Positions 16,099 through 25,227 are shown, counted from the stretch's first letter. The stretch: DNA of 64,000 nucleotides from a bacterium (GCA_028820935.1 JAPPHZ010000031.1:1-64000), one strand, 5' to 3'. The notes: a model not told the origin generated them from the letters alone. Made by a program: numbers and translations.

Positions 16099-17709
16099 TT
16101 GACTGACGCGACCGTTACCGAGCCGACCAAGCTCTGGTTCCTTCTCGACCGTTCGGGATCGATGGGCGCTGTAGCCCAGGATGTGATCGGAGGGTTCAAC
16201 ACGTTCATCGCCGACCAGGCCCGGGCACCCGGAACCGCGCATCTCACCCTCGTACAGTTCGACAGCCAGGCGCCGTTCGAGATCATCCACGATGCGGTGC
16301 GGGTCGAGGACGTACCGGAGCTCACCACCGAGATCTACCGGCCGCGAGGGATGACCCCCCTGCTGGACGCGATCGGTGACCTCATCGAGCACGCCGACCG
16401 GCGCATCGATGCCAGATCCCGGGACGATCGACCCGCGGAGGACCAGTTGGTGGTGATCTTCAGCGACGGCTTGGAGAACGCCTCCAGCCGGTACACCCGG
16501 GCGCGGGTGGCGGAGCTGGTCAGCCGCAGGCAGGAAGACCGTTGGGAGTTCGTGTTCATGGGCGCCAACCAGGACAGCTACCTGGAAGCGGGCCGCATCG
16601 GAGTCTCCCGGGAGAGCACCTCCAACTATGCCGCCACCGCGGTGGGTACCTCAGCGGCGTTCCAGTCGATCTCGCGAGCCACCCGAGAGTTTCGGGGAAA
16701 GACCAGGGTCGAACGGACGAGAGACTCCGGGACCTTCTTCGGCGGCACCCGCGAGGCGGAGGACGTGATGAGGCCCGGGGGCGGGCCCGCGAGGGGCCCT
16801 AGGCGGCGCCGGGGCATCCCGAACCTGGAACGGGCGGCGGTTGGCCGGCCCATCACCCGGCTGGGGATATCCCTGTTCCCCGTCTACTTGCCTGGGAACG
16901 ACCTGCCCGAGATCGCCACGGGACCGGACGCAGGTCTGGTCATCGAGGAGCTACGCGCTTCGAGGGTGCCATCGCTCGAAGTGACGAATCCGACAACCCA
17001 CCCCGTACTGATCCCGGAGGGGGAACAGTTGATCGGCGGCCTCCAGGACCGGGTGCTCAACACGAGCGTCCTGGTGGCTCCGTCCACCCACCTCGACATA
17101 CCCGTGTCGTGCCTCGAGCAGGGCAGGTGGGGCGATCGTCGTGATTTCGGCCACGGACGGGCATTCGCACCAAGACGGACGCGGCGGGCGAAGAACGCGT
17201 CGGTTGCCGACTCGGTCCGCCGGGAAGGATCTCGGCGGAGCGACCAGGCCGCTGTCTGGAACGTTATCGACCAGGAACTGGCCCATCTTGGGGTCGACTC
17301 CGGTACCCGGGCCGTCCGGGACGCCGAGCAGTTCCTCCGCCGCGACCGGCAACGTGCTCACGTGATCCGGCGCCTCGCCAGGCGAGGGCCGCTGCCGGGC
17401 CAGTGCGGCGTGGTGGTCGCCCACGGGAGGCGCGTGGTGGCGATCGAAGTGTTCGGCAACCGCGACCTGCTCCTCCCCCACTGGGAAGGTTTGGTCCGAT
17501 CCCACCTGCTGGAACGACCGACCGCCAACGGACATCCCTCGGCAACCCTGGCCCTTCACAGGATCGGACGCTTCGCCGGAGCGGCGGCAGTGGCGAACCG
17601 AGGCGTCGGCCTCGGCACAGAGCTGCACGTGAACGACCGGAGGACGGTGGGCCAGGCCCTCATCCACCAAGGCGCCGTGGTCCACGCGTCCGCGTTCATG
17701 ATCGGCTGA
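16099..17709 (+). CDS. von Willebrand A protein fused to an ARPP-1-type domain
   Basis: 536 residues starting at TTG 16099, which has AAGGAG six bases upstream; an in-frame GTG at 16045 has none. Residues about 10-200 form a VWA domain with an intact MIDAS (Asp17-Arg-Ser19-Gly-Ser21, GMTPL, FSDG). Residues about 238-535 match the ARPP-1 family (formerly a DUF, named for association with ADP-ribosylglycohydrolase and rhodanese-phosphatase genes), with hallmarks PEGEQLIGGLQDRVLN and IPVSCLEQGRW. No signal peptide is seen. Divergent from an NrtR-like regulator, which suggests a role in NAD/ADP-ribose-linked stress or conflict; activity is unknown. Confidence 0.8.
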   Translation: MTDATVTEPTKLWFLLDRSGSMGAVAQDVIGGFNTFIADQARAPGTAHLTLVQFDSQAPFEIIHDAVRVEDVPELTTEIYRPRGMTPLLDAIGDLIEHADRRIDARSRDDRPAEDQLVVIFSDGLENASSRYTRARVAELVSRRQEDRWEFVFMGANQDSYLEAGRIGVSRESTSNYAATAVGTSAAFQSISRATREFRGKTRVERTRDSGTFFGGTREAEDVMRPGGGPARGPRRRRGIPNLERAAVGRPITRLGISLFPVYLPGNDLPEIATGPDAGLVIEELRASRVPSLEVTNPTTHPVLIPEGEQLIGGLQDRVLNTSVLVAPSTHLDIPVSCLEQGRWGDRRDFGHGRAFAPRRTRRAKNASVADSVRREGSRRSDQAAVWNVIDQELAHLGVDSGTRAVRDAEQFLRRDRQRAHVIRRLARRGPLPGQCGVVVAHGRRVVAIEVFGNRDLLLPHWEGLVRSHLLERPTANGHPSATLALHRIGRFAGAAAVANRGVGLGTELHVNDRRTVGQALIHQGAVVHASAFMIG

Positions 17710-17726
17710 AGGCCAGTGGCCCTTGC

Positions 17727-18323
17727 TTAGAACGAGGGTGGGGACGAGACCACCAGGAAACGGCAGCCGGCCTGACCGGCTGCCGTGATCGTGTGCGGGA
17801 TCGTGGCCGGATAGGTGTACACATCGCCTCGGGTCAACTCGACCGGCGCCGAGCCCTGCAGCTCCACCCGCAGGCAACCCTCCAGCACGTAGATGACCTC
17901 CTCACCCTCGTGGCCGGTGTTGACCGTGCCGACGCCGGGGTCGAACTCCACCTCGTTCGGCTCCATGAGGTGGGAGCCTCCCCGGGTCAGGAACCGCACC
18001 GAGGCACCTTCCACGAGTTGGTAGGTCTCACCTTCGCCATGACGGACCAGGCTGGTATCCAACCGCTCCTGAGGCTGGAGAAGGCTGTGAGCTGTGGTAT
18101 CCAGAGCCTGGGCAACGTAGTGAAGAGCCATCAGGCTGGGCATGGCCTTCCCGTTCTCCAGCTGGCTGAGAAACGGTTGGGACAAACCACAGCGGGAGGC
18201 CAGTTGCTGCAGCGTCAGCCCCTGTGCCTTGCGAAGTCTCCTAAGCGCAGCACCCAAGGAGGCGGCCACAGCGTCCCCGTCGACCGGTCGAGCATCATTG
18301 CCGGCCTCCGCTGCAGTGGTCAT
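17727..18323 (-). CDS. XRE-family transcriptional regulator with C-terminal cupin
   Basis: 198 residues. A helix-turn-helix of the XRE/Cro type lies at about residues 24-80 (LRRLRKAQGLTLQQLASRCGLSQ followed by FLSQLENGKAMPS, given here in two parts), and a cupin sensor domain at about 115-195 (GHEGEEVIYVLEG, YPATIPHTI). Such proteins repress small-molecule catabolic genes. It converges on the VWA gene and diverges from the unknown gene at 18407; either that gene or distant loci could be its target. Confidence 0.85.
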   Translation of the reverse strand: MTTAAEAGNDARPVDGDAVAASLGAALRRLRKAQGLTLQQLASRCGLSQPFLSQLENGKAMPSLMALHYVAQALDTTAHSLLQPQERLDTSLVRHGEGETYQLVEGASVRFLTRGGSHLMEPNEVEFDPGVGTVNTGHEGEEVIYVLEGCLRVELQGSAPVELTRGDVYTYPATIPHTITAAGQAGCRFLVVSSPPSF

Positions 18324-18406
18324 GGCCCGATGCTACCGCCCCACCCGGCGGCCCCGTGCCCTCGTTAGTGTGTATGCATCTTCATCCTCGGGAGGGACCC
18401 GCCTAC

Positions 18407-19735
18407 ATGGTCATGAACCCAAGCGAAGAAGCCCTACGCTCCGGAGAGGACAGCAAGGCACGGCAATTGAAGTCGGTACGTTCGAAGGTCGCCAAGGCTC
18501 CACAAGGGGCGGCACTAGTGGTGGGCAAAGCTAGCCGCGTCGCCTATCGGTACACCAACGCGACGGTTCGAGATGTCAAAAAGGCAGACATGCGGTTTCA
18601 TGCCAAGCCCGCTGAGTTGGCACAAGCGATTACGGCTTCCGCGCAAGCGACGATCAGTGATGTCGCCGGGACCGCAGCGGCCCAGATCGGAAGGGCCACC
18701 ACCACTGCTGCCGGCAAGACCACCGAACTCATCCAAACCACGGCTACCGAAGTCGGAGAAGCCGGCACTGCGGCGGCCGGCAAGGCCCGGGCACTAGCGG
18801 GAACGACGGCTTCAGACGTCGGTAACGCAATGGGCGTGGCCGCTGCCGGTGTTCTAGAGCACGGCCGGGTCTTCCGGAAGAAGTGCCAGGAGTCCTTCGA
18901 GCCACTCAAGACCGGTGCGAGGAAAGGCGGAGATAACACGGACGAGTGGGCACAGGCAGCCGCGGCGGGAGCCTGGGGAGCTCTTGTGAGCCTTCAGGCA
19001 GCGGTTCCAACCTTCAACGACCTCTCTCCATTGCTCAAGACAAAGCTCGCGTTGGCGGGCATGCACGGTGCCTGGAGACCGGTCCATCTCGCGAGTTCCT
19101 TCTACGAGTCGAGCATTCCGTTCCCCATCAGGAATCTTGGAGAGGACGCGGTGCTCGCCTTCATCGACGGGAAGCATGCCAGTCATATTAAAGCGGTTAG
19201 CAATATGCCTGGACGGATGATGGATAATGCCAACATTGTTTGGGAGGCTGCCCGTGACAATTTGGCCCGCGGCAATGCCGACATGACCCCCCTCGAATTG
19301 GCAAAGGCCAACACGCTGAACGCCCTCCATGCCACTGGGATCGTCGCAGCCGAGGCGCTCCAGACCGCGGCGGTCGCCGGATGCATCGGGATGGCCCTCG
19401 AAGGAGTGGTCAGCGTGACCGAGAACCTTATTTACGTCTACAAGGACGAGATGACGTACCGACAGGCAGGTCGAAGGGTTCTGAAAGACATGCTGACCAA
19501 GGGTAAGGGGGCTGCCATCGGCGGGGCTGGCATGACGGTCGTCGTGGCCCTGGGCGGCGGCCCCGCTCTTGCCACGGCCGCTCCGGTTCTCGTTACGGTT
19601 GGAGGGATCGTGTACGTTGTAACCGCTTACAGCCGGATCAAGACGGCGGCGGACTCGGCCATAGCGCAACCGGATGATCTCCCTCTGGATCTTTCGCCTC
19701 CCGGTATGCGCACCGGCTTATCCTCAGCCGGGTAA
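18407..19735 (+). CDS. Unrecognised protein: Ala/Thr-rich helical region plus hydrophobic C-terminal domain
   Basis: 442 residues from ATG 18407, which follows GGAGGGAC by nine bases. Residues about 30-170 are rich in Ala, Thr and Gly with spaced Lys/Glu (for example AAGKTTELIQTTATEVGEA), resembling apolipoprotein- or phasin-like amphipathic helices. The second half has a compact conserved-looking core (HASHIKAVSNMPGR, then NIVWEAARDNLARG) followed by Gly/Ala-rich hydrophobic stretches near the C-terminus (AAIGGAGMTVVVALGGGPAL) that could insert in a membrane. The His-Ile...Asn-Ile-Val spacing faintly recalls HNH nucleases, which I cannot confirm. Divergent from an XRE-cupin regulator. I do not recognise the family. 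Confidence 0.65.
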   Translation: MVMNPSEEALRSGEDSKARQLKSVRSKVAKAPQGAALVVGKASRVAYRYTNATVRDVKKADMRFHAKPAELAQAITASAQATISDVAGTAAAQIGRATTTAAGKTTELIQTTATEVGEAGTAAAGKARALAGTTASDVGNAMGVAAAGVLEHGRVFRKKCQESFEPLKTGARKGGDNTDEWAQAAAAGAWGALVSLQAAVPTFNDLSPLLKTKLALAGMHGAWRPVHLASSFYESSIPFPIRNLGEDAVLAFIDGKHASHIKAVSNMPGRMMDNANIVWEAARDNLARGNADMTPLELAKANTLNALHATGIVAAEALQTAAVAGCIGMALEGVVSVTENLIYVYKDEMTYRQAGRRVLKDMLTKGKGAAIGGAGMTVVVALGGGPALATAAPVLVTVGGIVYVVTAYSRIKTAADSAIAQPDDLPLDLSPPGMRTGLSSAG

Positions 19736-19781
19736 CGTGCGATAGTCGGGTGGTTGCCCGTTTGCCAGTGAGGAGGTCTTG

Positions 19782-20000
19782 ATGCCGCTCGCTCACATTC
19801 ACTTCATGTATGACCTCGTAGAGGGTGACCTTCAGGAGGCGAAACGCAAGCTCGCGGACGAGGTGGCGGACAGCATTGCCCGCAACGTGGTTCACCATCA
19901 CCAGGGCTCGCCCAAGGACCTGGTAACCGTGGTTTTCCATGACATCGGCGCCGACGACTGGGCTGCCGGCGGCACCCTCTTCAACGACCGGAACCCCTGA
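19782..20000 (+). CDS. 4-oxalocrotonate tautomerase-like small enzyme
   Basis: 72-residue protein beginning Met-Pro, so that N-terminal methionine removal would expose the catalytic Pro1 of the tautomerase superfamily. The body fits the beta-alpha-beta fold (PLAHIHFMYDLVEG, then KRKLADEVADSIARNVV, then DLVTVVFHDI), although the length is slightly above the usual 60-odd residues. GAGGAGGT lies six bases upstream of ATG 19782. It precedes the hydantoinase operon by about 170 bases and may not belong to it. Confidence 0.7.
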   Translation: MPLAHIHFMYDLVEGDLQEAKRKLADEVADSIARNVVHHHQGSPKDLVTVVFHDIGADDWAAGGTLFNDRNP

Positions 20001-20169
20001 CCTTCGCCCAGGTTGCACCAGCCCTTCCCGCATCGTAGGATGCCTATTCGGTACGCCCGGCTGCTGCGGTAGCGGGCGGAAGAACCCGATCAGCATAACC
20101 CTCTCAACGGGTCGGCCCGTGTGCAGGCGCGTTGTTCGTATGTAGCTATCAGCCATCTCCGGGGAGCCC

Positions 20170-22191
20170 ATGCGCGTAGCGGTGGACATAGGCGGTACCT
20201 TTACCGACGCTGTGGTCATCGACGACGATGGCAACACTCGTACAGCCAAGGCACTCACCACCCCGAGCCAGCTTTACGACGGTGTTCTCTCAGCACTCGA
20301 CCAGCTCGGCATCGATTGGACCCAACTCGACTCGATTACCAACGGCACCACCGCCGGGCTGAACGCCTTCCTCGAGCGCCGCGGCGCCCGGGTCGCCCTT
20401 CTCACCACCCGCGGGTTCCGGGATGTCTACGAGCTGGGCCGAGCCAACCGGCCGGACATGTACAACGTCCGCTACCGACCCCCTACCCCGCTGGTGCCTC
20501 GCCGGTCCATCTACGAGGTGGACGAGAGGATGGCACCGGACGGATCGGTGGTCCTGGCCTTGCAGGAGGAGGCGATCCGCGAGATGGCGCCCCGGCTGGC
20601 CGATGACTATGACGCAGTGGCCATCTGTTTCCTCCACTCCTACGCCAACCCCGCCCACGAGCACCGGGTAGCCGAGTTGCTCCGCTCGGTGGACCGCTCG
20701 CTCTCGGTCGTGTGCTCCTCCGACGTGGCCCCCGAGTGGCGCGAGTACGAACGGACCAGCACCACGGCCATCGCCGCCTACGTGGCACCCATCGTGGGTA
20801 GCTATCTCGAGGAACTGGAGATACGCACCGCCGAGCGGGGCATGCGGGGATCGTTGCGGGTGATGCAGTCCAACGGGGGCGTCATGTCCGCCGGGTCTGC
20901 CCGACGCAAGCCTATCCAGACCCTGTTCTCCGGACCCGTCGGGGGCACCATGGCCTGCCTCTCGGTGGCGGACGACCTGATCGAGGAAGCGGCTGCGAGC
21001 CGGCTGATATGCGTGGACATGGGCGGGACGTCCTTCGACATGAGCCTGGTGGTGGATGGACGGGCTGACGTCGAACTCGAATCGGAGCTCCAACGGCACC
21101 CGGTGCTGGCGCCCACCGTCGCGATCCACACCATCGGCGCCGGTGGGGGAAGTGTCGGCCACACCGCGGGCGGTGGGCTCCGCGTGGGCCCGCGTTCGGC
21201 CGGAGCCGTCCCCGGACCCGCCTGTTACGGATCGGGAGGAACGGAACCGACCATCACCGATGCCAATCTCCACCTTGGACGGCTACCGAGTAGCACCCGC
21301 CTGGCCGGTGGTATGGCTCTCGACAGGGCAGCCGCCGAACAATCCCTGACGGCGGTGGCGGAGTCCCTGGGGATGGATGAGTTGGAGCTGGCCGCCGGCA
21401 TGGTCGCGGTGGCCGACTCGACCATGGCCAACGCCATCCGCGAGATCACGGTGATGCGTGGGATCGATCCCCGCGACTTCATCCTGGTGGCTTTCGGAGG
21501 AGCCGGCCCGCTCCATGCCACGTCGCTGGCGGACGAGCTCGACCTCGATACGGTGGTGGTACCGGTCAATCCCGGCGTCCTCTCCGCCTATGGAATGCTC
21601 CAGACCGACACCCGCCACGACGCCGTCCAGAGTTTCTATGTGCGGGCGGCCGACCTCTCGGATGAAGCCCTCGAGGCCGCCCTGTCGGATCTGGAGGAGC
21701 GGGCCCGGATGATGGTGAAGGAAGACGGCTTCGACGACCAGGCGATCACGCTGGAGCCGTCCGCCGATCTGCGCTACTCGGGCCAGGAGTACACGGTCAC
21801 ACTCCCGCTCGATACGAGCCAGGGCATGGCGACCTTGATCGAAGGCATACCGGACCAGTTCGCCGAGGCCCACAACGTCCGCTACGGGCACAGCAATCCC
21901 GGGGAGGCGGTGGAGTTCGTCAACCTCCGGATGGCCGCCTTCGGTGGCATGACCCGCCCTCGCCCCCAAGCCCTCCCGACCGGCGATGTGCCGTCTCCGA
22001 CCGGCATGGAACGAACCTGGTTCGGAGACTCCTGGTTCGAGACGCCGGTCTACCAGCGCTCGGAGCTACCCAGGGCCGCTGAACTAGCCGGACCGGTGAT
22101 CGTCCTGGAGGACGCCTGCACCACCCTCGTGCCGCCGAACTGGACCGCCACCGTATCGGGCCACGGGCACCTCGTCCTGAATCGGTCGTGA
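20170..22191 (+). CDS. hyuA: Hydantoinase/oxoprolinase family protein, subunit A
   Basis: 673 residues, full length for HyuA. The N-terminal actin-like ATPase fold begins VAVDIGGTFTDAVVIDDDG, and the central domain shows MGGTSFDMSLV and GAGGGSVG, both typical. These enzymes hydrolyse hydantoins, 5-oxoproline or related lactams with ATP. Partner subunit B is encoded 7 kb downstream at 29099, beyond a racemase and a complete ABC importer, all on the same strand with short gaps, so A and B are separated by their transport genes. First clear gene of this operon. Confidence 0.9.
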   Translation: MRVAVDIGGTFTDAVVIDDDGNTRTAKALTTPSQLYDGVLSALDQLGIDWTQLDSITNGTTAGLNAFLERRGARVALLTTRGFRDVYELGRANRPDMYNVRYRPPTPLVPRRSIYEVDERMAPDGSVVLALQEEAIREMAPRLADDYDAVAICFLHSYANPAHEHRVAELLRSVDRSLSVVCSSDVAPEWREYERTSTTAIAAYVAPIVGSYLEELEIRTAERGMRGSLRVMQSNGGVMSAGSARRKPIQTLFSGPVGGTMACLSVADDLIEEAAASRLICVDMGGTSFDMSLVVDGRADVELESELQRHPVLAPTVAIHTIGAGGGSVGHTAGGGLRVGPRSAGAVPGPACYGSGGTEPTITDANLHLGRLPSSTRLAGGMALDRAAAEQSLTAVAESLGMDELELAAGMVAVADSTMANAIREITVMRGIDPRDFILVAFGGAGPLHATSLADELDLDTVVVPVNPGVLSAYGMLQTDTRHDAVQSFYVRAADLSDEALEAALSDLEERARMMVKEDGFDDQAITLEPSADLRYSGQEYTVTLPLDTSQGMATLIEGIPDQFAEAHNVRYGHSNPGEAVEFVNLRMAAFGGMTRPRPQALPTGDVPSPTGMERTWFGDSWFETPVYQRSELPRAAELAGPVIVLEDACTTLVPPNWTATVSGHGHLVLNRS

Positions 22192-22301
22192 GGTGATCAT
22201 GCCAATGCAGTTCAATCTACGATGAAGTCACACCCCGACCCCGTCCGAAGCGGAACCGGGTATCCGCACACGAGCAGTCCAGTCTTGGAGGTACGGAAGC
22301 C

Positions 22302-23045
22302 ATGAGAATCCAGGTCATCAACCCGATGGGGGTTGACGTGTACAACCCGATGGTCGAAGAGGCCATCGCAAGAGCCACTGCGCCCGACACGAAGGTCGAG
22401 GTCCGTTCGCTGATGGGCACCGGGGTCCCGGCCACCGCCTTCCTTCCGGCCCACTCGCTCATGATGAACCAGTTGCTCACCCAGGTCGAGACGGCGGAGC
22501 GGGACGGGTTCGACGCGGTCGTGATCGCCTGCGCCGCCGACCCTGGCGTGGAGGACGCCAAGGACCTGGTCGACATCCCGGTGACGGGACCGATGGAGGC
22601 GGCAGTGGCGACCGGTCGCGCCTTCGGCCATCTGGCGGTCGTCTGCCCCCGCATCGAGAGCGGCGAGGGTGAGAACCTTCCCCAGAACGCCAACTGGGTA
22701 CGCCGGCTGATCCATCGGTACGGCGCCGAGTCCATCTTCGCCGGGGTGATCTCAGCACCCAGCGGCCATCCCCCCGCAGACGAGGTGAACCGGCTGCTGG
22801 CCGAGGATCCGCCGGGGCTGCGAGCCGCGGTCCGGGCCGAGATGGAAGTCTCGGCCACTACTACCGCGCTGGAAGCGGCGGAGCGGGCCTACCACGACCT
22901 CGACGCGGAAGTTATCTTCTTTGCCTGCACCCTGTGGTCGGGCCTGCTGGGCCCCATCCGCGAACAGGTCCCGGTGCGGGTGCTCGATCCGCTCATCACT
23001 CCCGTTCTCTACGCGGAGATGCTGGCCAGGACCGGGAGTAACTGA
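22302..23045 (+). CDS. Asp/Glu/hydantoin racemase family protein
   Basis: 247-residue cytoplasmic racemase with the two catalytic cysteines of the family in VVIACAADPG (about residue 77) and IFFACTLWSG (about residue 209). The opening IQVINPMGVDVYN is typical of the hydantoin-racemase branch, which interconverts enantiomers so that stereoselective hydantoinases can consume both. GGAGGTACGGAAG precedes the ATG. It follows HyuA by 110 bases and precedes the solute-binding lipoprotein. Confidence 0.83.
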   Translation: MRIQVINPMGVDVYNPMVEEAIARATAPDTKVEVRSLMGTGVPATAFLPAHSLMMNQLLTQVETAERDGFDAVVIACAADPGVEDAKDLVDIPVTGPMEAAVATGRAFGHLAVVCPRIESGEGENLPQNANWVRRLIHRYGAESIFAGVISAPSGHPPADEVNRLLAEDPPGLRAAVRAEMEVSATTTALEAAERAYHDLDAEVIFFACTLWSGLLGPIREQVPVRVLDPLITPVLYAEMLARTGSN

Positions 23046-23143
23046 CAAGCAAGACAACCGGCCGCTTCTCGAGCCCCGAGCGTCGTTAATTCGCCGAACG
23101 GTTGGAGCGGTCGAGTAACAAACCCAACTAGGGAGGAAAACAA

Positions 23144-24874
23144 ATGAACAGAACGAGATCGGCTGTCCGGCTCCGCCTGATTGCCGTCTTCGCCGCGCTG
23201 GCGCTGGTAGTAGCGGCCTGCGGCTCGGACGATGCCGAGCCGGAGAGCGCGCCTGCCACCACAGCCGCACAGGCCACTACGGCCACGACGGCGGCAGCCA
23301 TGACCGAAGAGGCGCCGGCCGAAGAAACGATGGAAGAGACCGCCGAGGAGGCGCCGGCCGAAGAAACGATGATGGAGGAGCGGGTGCTCACCATCGGAGT
23401 TCCCGGCGACATCGAGACTCTCGACCCGTGTTGCGCCAACTTCATCAGGGCCCACGAGGCGCTGCTGATGGTCTACGACGTTCCGGTGATCCACCCCATC
23501 GTGGAGCAGAACGGCGCCATGCTCGGAGATGCGGACAACTTGCTGCCCCGCTACTTCGAGTCGTGGGTCGAGCATGACGACGGCCTTACCTTCACCATCA
23601 AGGTGCGGCAAGGCATGACGTTCGACGACGGCACTCCGATCACCGCCGAGACCGTTCGGTTCATGATCGACCGCAACCTCAACACCCCCGGCGGTGGCGC
23701 GTGGTTGCTCACCAACATCGCCTTCGTGACCAAGCCGCCGACCGTGATCGACGAGTACACCTTGGAGCTGGTGTCGGACCGGCGCAGCCCGATGGTGATG
23801 CAGTCCTTCTACATGTCCAGTTCGGCAGCGGTCGATCCCGCCGTGGTGGCCGCCAACGCCACCGATGATGACCCCTGGGCGACCGAGTACATGGCGCGCA
23901 ACGCCGACAACCCCAGCGGTCCTTACCGCCTGGTCAGCCGGACGCCCGACGAAGAGGTCGTGTTCGAGGCCAGGGACAACTATTGGGGTGGCCGTCCCGC
24001 CTACGACAAGATCGTTTGGAAGATCATCCCGTCACCCGCCGAGCGCGTCCAGCTGCTCAGGGCCGGAGTGATCGACCTAGCGGTCGGTCTCGGGACCGAG
24101 GAGTTCAACGCACTGGACGGATCCGAGGGCGTGAAGGTCGTCCGGGCGCCTTCCAAGAACATGGCCTACGTGGGCATGAACAACTCGATCGCCCCGTTCG
24201 ACGACGTGGCGGTCCGCCAGGCAGTCTCCTACGGCGTCGACTATGACGACATCCTTGAGAACGTCTACAAGGGCGACGCCCGCCGCCTCCACGGGGCCAT
24301 CCCCAACGGCTCGGCGGTCTCGCTGGGCGCCGAGGTCGGATACTTCCAGGACACCGCCAAGGCGCAGGAGCTTCTCGCCTCCAGCAGCTACGACGGAGGC
24401 ACGGTGACCCTGTCGATCGACTCCGCCAAGGCGGAGCACCAGCTGATCGCGGTCCGCGTCCAGTCGGCGCTGCGCGAGATCGGCATGGACGTCGAGATCG
24501 AGACCCTCCAGTCCCCCGTGTTCGCGGAGCGTAAGGTGGGCAAGCAGCTCCAGATGTTCGTGGACGAGTTGCTGGCCTGGATCGACGACCCGAACTACCA
24601 GCTGTCCCTGACCCTGGAGTCGGGAGTGTTCGGCAACTACGCCGATTACTCGAACGCCCGGGTCGACGAGATCATCACGGACGGCTGGGCGGAGCAAGAC
24701 CCCGCCGCCCGTAGAGCGATCTTCGAGGAAGCCCAGAGGCTCATCTCCGAGGATGCTCCGTGGGTCTTCCTGGCGCAGCCGGACTTCAAGTTCGCCATGC
24801 GTGAGGATGTGGACGGGTTCGTGCTGTATCCGAACGCCATACCTCGCTTCGCCGACCTTTACCCGGCAGGCTGA
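23144..24874 (+). CDS. Family-5 extracellular solute-binding lipoprotein of the ABC importer
   Basis: 576 residues. A lipoprotein signal ends LVVAACGSD; an acidic Ala/Glu/Thr-rich linker with the repeat EEAPAEETM (twice) follows to about residue 80; then the SBP_bac_5 (dipeptide/nickel-type) fold with DGTPITAETVRFMIDR and late motifs such as NAIPRFADLYP. GGGAGGAAAAC lies just upstream of the ATG. It is the capture subunit for the permeases and ATPases at 25228-29094. Ligand is unknown; position between hydantoinase and racemase genes suggests a cyclic ureide, lactam or short peptide. Confidence 0.9.
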   Translation: MNRTRSAVRLRLIAVFAALALVVAACGSDDAEPESAPATTAAQATTATTAAAMTEEAPAEETMEETAEEAPAEETMMEERVLTIGVPGDIETLDPCCANFIRAHEALLMVYDVPVIHPIVEQNGAMLGDADNLLPRYFESWVEHDDGLTFTIKVRQGMTFDDGTPITAETVRFMIDRNLNTPGGGAWLLTNIAFVTKPPTVIDEYTLELVSDRRSPMVMQSFYMSSSAAVDPAVVAANATDDDPWATEYMARNADNPSGPYRLVSRTPDEEVVFEARDNYWGGRPAYDKIVWKIIPSPAERVQLLRAGVIDLAVGLGTEEFNALDGSEGVKVVRAPSKNMAYVGMNNSIAPFDDVAVRQAVSYGVDYDDILENVYKGDARRLHGAIPNGSAVSLGAEVGYFQDTAKAQELLASSSYDGGTVTLSIDSAKAEHQLIAVRVQSALREIGMDVEIETLQSPVFAERKVGKQLQMFVDELLAWIDDPNYQLSLTLESGVFGNYADYSNARVDEIITDGWAEQDPAARRAIFEEAQRLISEDAPWVFLAQPDFKFAMREDVDGFVLYPNAIPRFADLYPAG

Positions 24875-24887
24875 TCGAGGATCAGTA

Positions 24888-25054
24888 AGTGGTCTGTCTG
24901 TGGAGTGGCGGTGTGGTATGGCGTCGGCAGCGGTGTTCCTCGCAAGGCCCGCTGACGAAGGCGTACCCGCAGCGGTACGTTGAGGAAGCGGAACGCAGCG
25001 ACGGGACACCGATGGCAGCCAGAGCACGCCAGGCTGTTTCGCAGACAGACCACT
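24888..25054. mobile_element. MITE-like element with 13-bp perfect terminal inverted repeats
   Basis: AGTGGTCTGTCTG (24888-24900) and CAGACAGACCACT (25042-25054) are perfect inverted ends of a 167-bp non-coding segment between the lipoprotein and permease genes. The inside contains a block (GGAACGC, then CCGATGGC and AGAGCACGCC) shared with the element at 52822-52925, and a left-end copy also occurs at 43557. No transposase is inside, so it would be a non-autonomous element. No target duplication is evident. Confidence 0.6.
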
Positions 25055-25056
25055 AG

Positions 25057-25088
25057 GAGGGTGCGCGGATACCCATCCGCGCACCCTC
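25057..25088. terminator. 14-bp perfect hairpin in the ABC operon gap
   Basis: GAGGGTGCGCGGAT (25057-25070) pairs perfectly with ATCCGCGCACCCTC (25075-25088) across a 4-base loop ACCC. It lacks a T-run. Behind a binding-protein gene such a hairpin commonly stabilises upstream mRNA or partly terminates, giving more lipoprotein than permease. Confidence 0.6.
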
Positions 25089-25114
25089 TGAGGACCAGAA
25101 AGAGGAACCAACCG

Positions 25115-25217
25115 AGGAGGGTGCTGAAAAAGATGGGGACGGCTTGGCCCGCGATGCGTCTAGCTGGGGTTTTGCATCCGGCTATAGGGCCAGCTGGACA
25201 TTTTTCAGTACTCTCCT
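25115..25217. repeat. 103-bp segment with 17-bp imperfect inverted ends
   Basis: AGGAGGGTGCTGAAAAA (25115-25131) and TTTTTCAGTACTCTCCT (25201-25217) match as inverted repeats at 15 of 17 positions. The inner part has GATGC/GCATC arms. The left end AGGAGGGTGCTGA recurs at 51782-51794. It is probably a second kind of small non-autonomous element and ends just before the permease Shine-Dalgarno. Confidence 0.5.
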
Positions 25218-25227
25218 AGGAGAGGGT

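Noticed and set aside
24895-25060. tRNA-like or small RNA gene between the ABC genes
   Set aside because: Inverted ends and a shared second copy point to a mobile element; no cloverleaf or T-loop motif is visible.
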